From Vairimorpha ceranae (Eukaryota > Microsporidia > Nosematidae): 18,237 bases of DNA. The notes beneath the pieces were generated by a model that was given only the letters and a program-made list of their open reading frames with translations, was not told the DNA's origin and made no database searches. The stretch lies in contig NW_020169371.1 in NCBI RefSeq assembly GCF_000988165.1, positions 1 through 18,237 of the forward strand, given 5' to 3'. The translations under genes and the position numbers were made by a program. Below are positions 1 to 8,131 of the stretch, piece after piece; the stretch's first letter is position 1; each line of letters starts with the position of its first letter.

Positions 1-1
1 T

Positions 2-42
2 CATATTTATTACTTACTGTTAATTGTATTTTCACACATTTT
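2..42 (+). repeat. Left copy of 41-bp terminal inverted repeat
   Basis: Positions 2-42 are the exact reverse complement of 18196-18236, with a mismatch on both sides (base 1 against 18237, base 43 against 18195). On the minus strand this copy reads as the last codons, stop and 3' flank of the MYG1-like gene, but the rest of that gene is absent here. Either a genuine dispersed repeat or an assembly-graph overlap at contig ends. Confidence 0.9.
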
Positions 43-2032
43 TTTTTATCAAAAAAATATATACTTTGAACCTTAGCTTGAGACTTTGCATCTTTTTTTG
101 TAAATATTGTACAGGCTAAGCTATGCGAAAGGATGTTTTTAAGTAAAAATTTTGATTATTTTTACATTATTTAATAGTTTTTAAATTCTGCCAGTAAATT
201 ACAGAAAAATATATGATTAATAGTAATATTTACTTAATTATTTTTTTAGTCTATTGACATGAAAACTTTATGTGCTTTTTAACTCTCGTTGATTGTTATG
301 TGCACAGCAAAACATATTATTTGTAAATTATTCCGCATTTATAAATTTAAATATTTTTTATAGTTAAAAATATTTAACTTATCTAATTGTCTGGCTTAAT
401 TTCTTAAAATTTCTTACTTTAATACTAATGAAGTTAAAAAGAAGAATATAAAAAGTTTCAAAATTTATTATTAATTATGATTTGATCTTTAAATAATTAA
501 CATATTCAAAAAAATAAAAAATGTTTACTTTAATTATTTATGTAAAATTTATACTATATTCGCATGTTAAATTTTTTTGAATTAAGTATTTTTTTCTAAA
601 AAAATAGTTATAGTTTGACATGGACATGAATATACAATTAAGAGAAAAATAAATAATTAATATTTATTTTAGTTTGATATAAATGCTAGACAACTTTTTG
701 CTAGAAACATGTTATTGCTTCGTTTTAAAAAAGGTTTGTGTTTTTAAAATTCATCACATATCATAAATTTAAAATTTTTTTTACAATAATATAACTTTAA
801 AAAAATATTATCATAATTATCGACTAAAATAAGTTATTATCACTTGTTATTTTGCATCATCTATAACGACAAAAAAGTTTGTATGTTAATTTGCTCGCAA
901 AATTTTATGACATTGCAGTCAAAATTACTAGATTTTTATAAATTTTTTTGTTTTAAATTTACTGTAAAAAGGTATTTTATTAAAATCAACAATATTGTCA
1001 ATTATTTTAATCAAAAATAATGTTTGTAAAATTTTAATAATGTAATGCAGTTGATACAGTATTAAAGAATTTTACGTATTGTTGTGATGCTATTTTTGTA
1101 AAATTCGTTTTAAATAATGAATTTTAAATTCCAAAAACAATTTTTTTACTTTTTGGAAAATTCAATGATGTATAAATGAAAAGATTTATTAAATTTACAG
1201 TATTTAAGAATATTTTAACAAAAATACAAAAAAGTACCTTTTGCATTATTTACAACAAATTTTATAAAAGTTTTTTTGTTATTCTCATTGCTTTTATGAA
1301 AAGTAAAAATGAGAGATGTTAATTGACTTTTTTGATCAAGACTGTGTTTAATTTATTATATAATAAATGAAAAGTCTGCATTTGTGATCTAAAAACATCT
1401 GCTGAATTTAATCTTATCATACGGCTTGTTTTTATATTTTCAAATAAATCTACTTCTTAGAAAATTTTAAGGTACAAGCTATATTTTATATTAATTGCAC
1501 ACAAAACTTTATTAGATTCATCTTCAATATGTAGAGTAAAAATACAATTATAAGTTACAAACATAATTTTATATTAAAAAACAAATACAAAATTTTATAA
1601 AATAAGGTCTTTTATAAGTAAACCTTAATAATATATTAGTTTGCTAGTTATTACAAAGTTAACATGTCATATTTCTTAATTTAATAAATACATATAAAAT
1701 ATACTAATCAAATTTATTTGATAAAGATAGAAAAACATTCTTTTTTGTTTATTTTTAAACCTTTAATTTAAAAATTTTATTAAGATGAATTTTTGAAAAG
1801 ATAGACTATTTTTTATATTCTATTTAAAGATGTTGTTTACATGAAAAATATTGTTTTTGCATTTGATTATACAAGAATGTAAATAAACAGAAATAAAGTA
1901 TTTTACTCAGACAAAAAATTTATTAAAAATTTAAAACAAACAAAATGTTAATAAATTAGTATAGAATTTCATAATACAATATTATACTCACAATTTTTTT
2001 TTCATTTATTTAAAACAAAAATCATTCTTTTA

Positions 2033-2035
2033 CCC
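2033..2035 (+). promoter_or_regulatory. CCC start-site motif
   Basis: C-triplet four bases before the ATG at 2040 (acccatttATG). Microsporidian genes typically carry such a CCC-like (or GGG-like) signal next to the start codon, so it supports both the gene and this start. Confidence 0.65.
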
Positions 2036-2039
2036 ATTT

Positions 2040-3827
2040 ATGTTTTTATTATTTGTTATTACTTGTATTACGTCAAACCTTGATAATAAAAAAACTCGCA
2101 AAGAATTCAAATTGACATATCTTAGTGATGAAAAATATTCTTCTGACAGCTCATTGCCTGTTAAAGAAAAAAATTTTGGCTTAGATTTAAATGATTCTAC
2201 AGCAAATAAGTCTAGTCATGAAAATTATAATTTTGTAAATAGTATCACCAACTCAAAATTTTCATTTGTCGAAAAAAACACATTTAGATTTACATCTTCA
2301 AATGTGAGCTCACAAAAAAATAAAAACCGTCACGATTACATGACATTAAAAAGTAACAAAAATGATTACGCGAAAGACGCATATTCCCAGAAATCAATAT
2401 TTACACAAAATAAATCCTATTCAAAATCCGAAATGCCTGCTGCTAATACCGATAAAGATGCTAGTATTTCTACATCTGAAACATCTTCATTAGCTGTGTC
2501 TCCAGCTTCTTCTAATTCCGCATCTGATCAATCAAACATAGAAGACGATTACTTTGATGATAGATTTTCTACATTAATTAATGAAAATAATTGTATGACA
2601 CAAGAGCGCAGTCATAGCCTTAGCCCCATATCATCCGATCGAAGCAGTAAATGTGGCTCGATGGACATTAAATTTGAAAATAATATTCAGAACAAAGAAG
2701 TGTTAAAGCCTAATTTGAACGAAAGATATTTACGAACCGACAACTGGATATACGATACCAAAAACAGGTATAAAAATGTGTATTCAAAGAGAAAAAAGAG
2801 GCAAAATATTAAATGTTTACAAAAATCGCCAAGCAATAGCTCTTCTGATAAAACAATAAATACATCAGAGTGTTCTATTAATTTACAACCAATAAATGAA
2901 AGCATAAAATTGGATGGAGAAACAAAAGACCTTTGTCAATGGGAACATTTAGTGCCAACACAGAGTATCGAACCCATTAAAGAGAAATGTTTTAGAGACA
3001 TCAATAAGTTTAACGAAACCAATGAAGAAGAATGTTTTAGAGATATCAATAAGTTTAACGAAATCAATGAAGAAGAATGTTTTAAAGACATTAATAAGCT
3101 TAACGAACTTAATAGAAAAGATAAAGATTCAATCTGTAAATTTTGCAATAAAGAATCATATCTTAATCCAAAATATTACACTGAAAATAAAAATGAAATT
3201 TGTATAAAAGATAAGTCAGATTATAATTATCGTTATGCCTTGAAGTGCAATAATTTCTGTACATTTTGTAAAATGCATGCTACAGATAAAAACTCAGCCT
3301 ACGGTTTATGCACTCCATGCGAGGTGTCTAATAATAAATGGTTTATTAATGATCTAGATATATACAAAGATAATTTCATATTGGATAATAACATTTGCAA
3401 TAATAAAATATTACAGTGTCAGTGTAAAATATTTAGTCCAAGTTGTGTACATAAAAAATGTAAAAAAGATCTTTTAAGATATATTATCTTAAAAAACAAT
3501 AGTTTTACTAACCACGACGCTTTAGACGTAAGCAGTAATTTACAATCAACTTTTAGTTATGTTTTTTTCTTCATGCTACCTTGTGATACTAGAAATAGTA
3601 TGTTATGTTTTTATAATAACGTTAGACAGTTTATATCACCAGATGAATTTAAAAATAATATCATTGCTGTTTTAAAACAAAGTAATGAATTTCAAAAAGT
3701 GCTAAATCAAAATTCAAGATTAATTAATTTAGCTTGTAAATATGTAAATTTAAAACAAGGAGAAGGGGATGTGCACAAAATGTCGCACCAAAGCGATTTA
3801 ACAAGCATTTTTGATTTAGAAATGTAG
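2040..3827 (+). CDS. Cysteine-rich hypothetical protein, possibly secreted
   Basis: A 595-residue protein I do not recognise. Residues 2-10 are a short hydrophobic stretch (FLLFVITCI) followed by T-S-N, compatible with a weak signal peptide, although there is no basic residue before it. Residues 30-300 are low-complexity, rich in S, N, K and D, with a basic cluster at 250-254 (KRKKR) that could act as a nuclear localisation or a furin-like site. Residues 317-361 are three copies of a 15-residue repeat. Residues 366-474 hold thirteen cysteines, many in pairs (C366-x2-C369, C407-x2-C410, C424-x2-C427, C460-x-C462), suggesting zinc binding or disulphides. The C-terminal 110 residues look folded and helical. 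The CCC motif just upstream supports the start. An AATAAA lies about 18 bp after the stop. Function unknown; probably lineage-specific. Confidence 0.8.
   Translation: MFLLFVITCITSNLDNKKTRKEFKLTYLSDEKYSSDSSLPVKEKNFGLDLNDSTANKSSHENYNFVNSITNSKFSFVEKNTFRFTSSNVSSQKNKNRHDYMTLKSNKNDYAKDAYSQKSIFTQNKSYSKSEMPAANTDKDASISTSETSSLAVSPASSNSASDQSNIEDDYFDDRFSTLINENNCMTQERSHSLSPISSDRSSKCGSMDIKFENNIQNKEVLKPNLNERYLRTDNWIYDTKNRYKNVYSKRKKRQNIKCLQKSPSNSSSDKTINTSECSINLQPINESIKLDGETKDLCQWEHLVPTQSIEPIKEKCFRDINKFNETNEEECFRDINKFNEINEEECFKDINKLNELNRKDKDSICKFCNKESYLNPKYYTENKNEICIKDKSDYNYRYALKCNNFCTFCKMHATDKNSAYGLCTPCEVSNNKWFINDLDIYKDNFILDNNICNNKILQCQCKIFSPSCVHKKCKKDLLRYIILKNNSFTNHDALDVSSNLQSTFSYVFFFMLPCDTRNSMLCFYNNVRQFISPDEFKNNIIAVLKQSNEFQKVLNQNSRLINLACKYVNLKQGEGDVHKMSHQSDLTSIFDLEM
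2988..3122 (+). repeat. In-frame 45-bp tandem triplicate
   Basis: Three head-to-tail 45-bp units begin at 2988, 3033 and 3078, each coding for C-F-(R/K)-D-I-N-K-(F/L)-N-E followed by a five-residue acidic or variable spacer. Units 1 and 2 are nearly identical; unit 3 has diverged, mainly towards its end. They lie inside the cysteine-rich gene and keep its frame. Confidence 0.9.
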
Positions 3828-4209
3828 CAAACAATTATTATGTAAATAAAATTTTTAAAAAAAATAAGTATTTTTTAAAATAAGTGAAATAATTTATTAT
3901 TTTAATTCAAATTACAATTTTTCTGTATTTTTGTAAATTTTCTAAAAAGTATATTTTATGAAAAAAAGTGATTTAAATAAAACATCGTATAAATGGGATA
4001 AAATACAAAACATTCGCTATGTAAAATTTATGTAGCTTTTTATCTTTTAGTTTAATATTTTACAAAAAATTAAGACAGTATAAACTATATGTGTTCAAAT
4101 ATATATATCTATTTATTAATATTACTTCAGTGAAGAAAAGATCTTTTTAAAGAAAATTTTCTTTATATAAAGAATTATTTTTTATAAAATTTTAAACATT
4201 TTTAATTAT
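3828..4209. other. Convergent intergenic region
   Basis: Separates the 3' ends of the cysteine-rich gene (+) and the Rab gene (-). It contains AATAAA at 3845-3850, a poly(A)-signal candidate for the plus-strand gene, and an 18-bp perfect A/T-rich palindrome at 4148-4165 near the 3' end of the Rab gene. Neither is rare in sequence of this composition. No ORF or RNA gene seen. Confidence 0.6.
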
Positions 4210-4818
4210 TTACCAAATACCTCCACAACAATTTGAATCTCGCCTATCATCTAAATTTATTATTTCTTTATAAATATCTTCCTCTTCTGGATTATTTCTA
4301 ATATCTTCTTCTATAAGTTCATGTATAGCTTTTACTAAATCAGAAATATCCTCATAATTCAATGCACAAGTTTCAACAAAAATTGCATTGTATTTTTTCG
4401 CCTTTTTCTTACCTTTTTTCCGAAGTTCATCTAGGCGTGTTTTATCTACCAAATCTTTTTTATTTGCAACAATTAAAATTTTAATTTTATTTTCTGGATC
4501 ATTAATTTTCACCAAGTTATTTATCCAATAGTCAATTCTGTCAAATGAATCTTCATTTGATAAATCATACACAATTATTGTTATAAAACTATTTCTAGTG
4601 TAATTAGGAATAAGAGAATTAAATCTCTCTTGTCCTGCTGTGTCCCACAACTGTAGCCTTACTTGCTTCCCAAGAATATTTATTGTTGTGCTAACAAAAT
4701 CAAGCCCAATTGTAGGACCAAATGAATCTTCTATTTTTTGATATAGATATTGTGCCATAATAGTTGTTTTTCCTACACTAGAGCTACCTACAAATACTGT
4801 TTTATAAGTGTTTTTCAT
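4210..4818 (-). CDS. YPT6: Rab GTPase, Rab6/Ypt6-like
   Basis: A 202-residue small GTPase, the usual Rab length, expected to cycle between GDP and GTP and steer vesicle traffic at the Golgi. The G motifs are all present: P-loop G11-x4-GKT18, switch I T36 in PTIGLDF, DTAGQE at 59-64, NKKD at 119-122, and ETCA at 149-152 in place of ETSA. The switch II continuation RFNSLIPNY is typical of Rab6/Ypt6 rather than Rab1, Rab5 or Rab11. A lysine-rich stretch lies at 134-142. The C-terminus ends C197-C198-G-G-I-W: a double cysteine suited to geranylgeranylation but followed by four residues instead of the usual zero to three. The gene diverges from the Scy1-like gene across 142 bp. The Rab assignment is certain; the Rab6 subtype is likely. 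Confidence 0.93.
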   Translation of the reverse strand: MKNTYKTVFVGSSSVGKTTIMAQYLYQKIEDSFGPTIGLDFVSTTINILGKQVRLQLWDTAGQERFNSLIPNYTRNSFITIIVYDLSNEDSFDRIDYWINNLVKINDPENKIKILIVANKKDLVDKTRLDELRKKGKKKAKKYNAIFVETCALNYEDISDLVKAIHELIEEDIRNNPEEEDIYKEIINLDDRRDSNCCGGIW

Positions 4819-4823
4819 AATAA

Positions 4824-4826
4824 CCC
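4824..4826 (-). promoter_or_regulatory. GGG start-site motif
   Basis: On the coding strand a G-triplet (aaagggttattATG) lies five bases before the Rab start codon. It is the only GGG version in the window; the others are CCC. Both forms have been described at microsporidian starts. Confidence 0.5.
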
Positions 4827-4957
4827 TTTAAAAATAAATTATTTATAAATTTAAAATTCTTCTTGCATAAGGAGAAGGATTTACTAAAGTCATTTGTAAA
4901 GGCACAAAATATAAATCTTTGTATAATAAAAATTAGTTTATGATTTTAAAATCCTAA

Positions 4958-4960
4958 CCC
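4958..4960 (+). promoter_or_regulatory. CCC start-site motif
   Basis: C-triplet directly touching the ATG at 4961 (cctaacccATG), leaving essentially no 5' untranslated leader if transcription starts at or near it. Confidence 0.65.
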
Positions 4961-6376
4961 ATGTTTTTATCAAAAATATTTTCTTTTAGCACTAAAAACG
5001 AAGAAATAATATACGAAAACATTGCATATAAAATGATAAAAACATGTCGTGATGATAAAATTGTTACAAAGTTTGTTTATAAAAGAAGTATTAAGCAATA
5101 TGTTCTTTTAAATAATATACATCATGACAATCTTATAAAACCTACAAAAATTAATACAAAAAGCAATATTTTTTACACACAACTTTTATTTCCGTTTAAT
5201 AAAGTGTATAAAAGTGGTACCAAAGAATTCAACAAGCATATATTTTATTGTTTAGCAAATGCCATAGATTTTTTACATAAAAAGTGTAATATTTTACACA
5301 ATAACATAGATATTGAATCATTATTTTTTACCGAAGATGGAAAAATAGTTTTAGGTGGGTTTGAAAATTCGAAAACCACTTCTTATCACGATCCAGATAA
5401 TATCCAATTTAGTAATCTAGTACAGAAATTTTTAAAAGTTTCTACAAATATAGAAAGTTTTATTAATGAAAATAAGACCAGTTCGCAATATTTTATTGAC
5501 AATGATATTTTTTTCTTTGGATTTGACTCGCACAATGTCGAGCATAAAATTGAGTTTATACGTTCCGTCAAAGATAAACACAACGAATTTGTAGAGATTT
5601 ACAAAAAAAAAATAATACGAATTTTTGTAAAAGATCTATCTAAAGACTATGACAAATTTTATAAAGAAGAGATTTTGAATATGATTTTCAGTCTTGATGT
5701 TGATTGCTATGAAGATGTATTACCTTCTTTATTTTATGTTTTGGATTCTAATGTCAGGTTGTTTTTATTTAGAAATTGTAAAGTTTACACCAAAAAAATA
5801 GAAAGTTTAGATAAATGCTTAGATTCTTTATTATTAGGTCTTAAAATAAAAAAGAATGATTTAAGAAAGGAAACGATAAATTTTTTAAAACGCAATTTTA
5901 ATAAATTTACAGATTTGTCTATAGTCAAGATATTAGAATATATGTTTGTTAATATTTCTGAGCCTGAAGATATTTTATTAATTTTAAATTATGTTAATAG
6001 CACTAAACCACGTTTATCTAATACAGATATTATTTATAATATGTGCAAAAAATACGTAACAATTACCGGATGTAAAAATGAAACACTAAAAACCATACAT
6101 TTATTTTACACTTCATTTAACAAACATAAAGTCAGTGTAGAGTTATTACCCTTACTGTGTACATATTTAGCGGATTCTAAAGTACAGAATTCGACATTTC
6201 TCCTTGTAGAAGACATTTTGGCAGATTTAAAATGCCATAAAGAGAAAATTTTGTCTAAAGAGTGGTCTTTCACTGACCTATTTGGTAATAACAAAACATT
6301 AAAATCTAAAAGTGCAGAAAATATCAACGAGAAGGAACAACAAAATTCTGACGAGGAGTGGGATGATGATTGGTAA
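4961..6376 (+). CDS. SCY1: Scy1-like pseudokinase (SCYL1/Cex1 family)
   Basis: A 471-residue protein with an N-terminal protein-kinase-like domain (about 15-160) that has lost its catalytic motifs: the HRD site reads H113-N-N and the DFG site reads G132-G-F within a GKIVLGGFE stretch characteristic of SCYL1/Scy1 proteins. Residues 210-430 are helical and HEAT-like; the segment at 261-273 (LDSNVRLFLFRNC) matches the start of the Scy1 HEAT region. The tail is acidic and ends with W467 and W471 (DEEWDDDW). Family members work in COPI-dependent Golgi/ER traffic and, for yeast Cex1, tRNA export; they bind rather than phosphorylate. The protein is shorter than yeast or animal relatives. The stop codon overlaps an AATAAA at 6376-6381. 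The gene ends seven bases from the convergent exonuclease gene. Confidence 0.85.
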   Translation: MFLSKIFSFSTKNEEIIYENIAYKMIKTCRDDKIVTKFVYKRSIKQYVLLNNIHHDNLIKPTKINTKSNIFYTQLLFPFNKVYKSGTKEFNKHIFYCLANAIDFLHKKCNILHNNIDIESLFFTEDGKIVLGGFENSKTTSYHDPDNIQFSNLVQKFLKVSTNIESFINENKTSSQYFIDNDIFFFGFDSHNVEHKIEFIRSVKDKHNEFVEIYKKKIIRIFVKDLSKDYDKFYKEEILNMIFSLDVDCYEDVLPSLFYVLDSNVRLFLFRNCKVYTKKIESLDKCLDSLLLGLKIKKNDLRKETINFLKRNFNKFTDLSIVKILEYMFVNISEPEDILLILNYVNSTKPRLSNTDIIYNMCKKYVTITGCKNETLKTIHLFYTSFNKHKVSVELLPLLCTYLADSKVQNSTFLLVEDILADLKCHKEKILSKEWSFTDLFGNNKTLKSKSAENINEKEQQNSDEEWDDDW

Positions 6377-6383
6377 ATAAAAG

Positions 6384-7487
6384 TCAAAATTCAAATTTAA
6401 TTTTGTTATCTTCTTCATACCAGTAAAAAGTTAAATTTTTTGTTTTATTTAATCTATTTATGTTAGATTTTACCTCATTAGATTTTGTAACACAAATATT
6501 TAAACCAATTTCTTGATTCTCTACAAATTCTTTAAATCCTTTATGATACAAAATTTTTTGATTAATTTTAATATCTGGGCTGCTTTTATTGTGCACTGCT
6601 AACATTTCTTGTATTTTTATAGAAAGCAACTTAAGACATGTAATAGCATTAGTAATAGAACAATGGGAACCATCTTGTATAATGGTATTTAAATAAAATC
6701 TTGATAATTCTTTTAAGGCTATCCTTCTACTTCTTACATCTAAAAATAAATAGGAAGTATCAATTATTTTATTATGATACATTCCTAAAGCAGAAAAATC
6801 ATTTTCTAGGCTGTGTCCAAGAAGAACAGTATTTTTGCCTATAATTTTACAAATTTCATTTTTCATTACAGAATTGTCTATTCCTGAATCTAATATTGTT
6901 TTTGTTAATCCGCTCCATTTTGTTTCATAATTTTGCACACAATTTACAGGTTTAACAAATTTATCATATAGTACATTACCCGTATGATCTACAAGACTTA
7001 TTCTTCCCACCTCTTTACCAATTTCAGTTGTAACCATTTCTATATCCAAAGCTATAAGAAAGTGTGGCGTATCATTAATAAAAAGGTTATTTTTATCTGG
7101 ACATTTTAGACTAGGATTATTTTCAACAAATATTTCGCTATCGTACAATTGTTCTATTTCTATAAATGAAACAAGATTAAGATTTTCTTTAGTCAACACA
7201 GACAAGTCTGGTGTGATATTACAAATTTTTACTTCACGAGTAAGAAAAAAAGGTAGATCAGAAAAATTTAACTTTTCATTTAACTCCAATTTACAATTTG
7301 ACGGAAGCACAAACTCATTTTGTTTAAAATCTTCAATAAAAACAAAATTTACTGAAAATGGCTTCTCTGCGGATTTTATCTGCATAAAACCGGGCCTTTT
7401 AGTTTTATTGAATGCCCATTTTAATATTTTGTATACGTCATTCAACTTAAATCGCTTAAGATATTTATAATCAGCTATGTTTGTCAT
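6384..7487 (-). CDS. REX1: Rex1/Rnh70-like DEDD 3'-5' RNA exonuclease
   Basis: A 367-residue protein whose exonuclease domain spans about 143-290. Motif Exo I is seen as ALD148-I-E150-M, followed by GRISLVD and KPV as in yeast Rex1/Rnh70 (which has CEM where this has IEM); Exo II is GHSLEND230F, followed by D243 in IIDTSYLF; Exo III is SH275CSITN280A. Rex1 enzymes trim the 3' ends of 5S rRNA and tRNA precursors in the nucleus. The last conserved aspartate (HxSxxDA) is asparagine here (codon AAT), so catalysis may be weakened or changed. The N-terminal 140 residues and the C-terminal 75 have no recognisable domain. The start is supported by a CCC motif three bases upstream. Family assignment is firm; the particular member (Rex1 against Rex3/Rex4) is likely. 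Confidence 0.87.
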   Translation of the reverse strand: MTNIADYKYLKRFKLNDVYKILKWAFNKTKRPGFMQIKSAEKPFSVNFVFIEDFKQNEFVLPSNCKLELNEKLNFSDLPFFLTREVKICNITPDLSVLTKENLNLVSFIEIEQLYDSEIFVENNPSLKCPDKNNLFINDTPHFLIALDIEMVTTEIGKEVGRISLVDHTGNVLYDKFVKPVNCVQNYETKWSGLTKTILDSGIDNSVMKNEICKIIGKNTVLLGHSLENDFSALGMYHNKIIDTSYLFLDVRSRRIALKELSRFYLNTIIQDGSHCSITNAITCLKLLSIKIQEMLAVHNKSSPDIKINQKILYHKGFKEFVENQEIGLNICVTKSNEVKSNINRLNKTKNLTFYWYEEDNKIKFEF

Positions 7488-8131
7488 TTAGGGCTAATAA
7501 ATTATAAAAAATAATTAGAAACTAAGTTGTATTATATTTAAATCATTACTTTGTTGTACTTATACTTATACTTTACTATACATTTATTGTTTTAAACTTG
7601 TCATGTAAAATAACTTAATAAAATAAATAATGATGAAATTTGTAAACACTGTTAATATCAGAACTTTATTGTTTTCTTCTATACTCACCCTGAAAATTTA
7701 AGTTAGGAATATAAAATTAATTTAAAAATAATAACAAATCTAATTAAGTTATATTTACTTCAATAAATTTAATAGTAATACTTTTTTAGCTATAAATGAA
7801 TTGTCATTAATATTTAAAAATTTTATATTTAAATGACTAATAAAAGTACATTTAAATTGTAAGTCTTTATGATAATATTTAGATTATTTACTTTACACTA
7901 TGTAGGTCATTTAACTGCTATGTTTAAATATCATTAAAACAACCTCCTTTGCAAAATAATGAAACAGGTTTTAATTTAAAACATTAAAAATAAAAATCGT
8001 AAAATCAACTTATTTTTATAAAAAATTAATTACTAATTTTTTGCAATAAAAGATCTTTAGCACTAAATTTTTGTTTGAAACAAAATCGAGACAAAAAAAT
8101 ATAAAATAATTAATCAGCATAAATAAATTAA
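7488..8131. other. Divergent intergenic region
   Basis: About 640 bases between the start of the exonuclease gene (-) and the start of the LRR gene (+). A CCC motif is present only at the exonuclease end. An imperfect A/T-rich inverted repeat (GTCATT ... AATGAC) spans about 7803-7840. No ORF, tRNA or clear RNA is visible. Confidence 0.55.
7491..7493 (-). promoter_or_regulatory. CCC start-site motif
   Basis: On the minus strand the sequence reads agccctaaATG; the C-triplet is three bases before the exonuclease start codon. Confidence 0.65.

Larger units (their letters stand above)
1..2039. other. Gene-free A+T-rich left flank
   Basis: No reading frame of useful length, tRNA or recognisable structural RNA is visible on either strand in these two kilobases; stops are dense in all frames and homopolymer A/T runs dominate. 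The only less A/T-biased patch is about 71-135, which has two crossing complementary segments (see findings). The outermost bases repeat the other end of the window in inverted orientation. A decayed gene or a long untranslated leader for the gene at 2040 cannot be excluded by eye. Confidence 0.6.

Noticed and set aside
4148..4165. 18-bp perfect A/T palindrome as a terminator
   Set aside because: Palindromes of this length are expected several times by chance in DNA this A/T-rich, and eukaryotic mRNA genes do not use hairpin terminators.
4961..6376. Active protein kinase
   Set aside because: The HRD and DFG motifs are replaced (HNN, GGF), and the Scy1-type HEAT region follows, so it is a pseudokinase.
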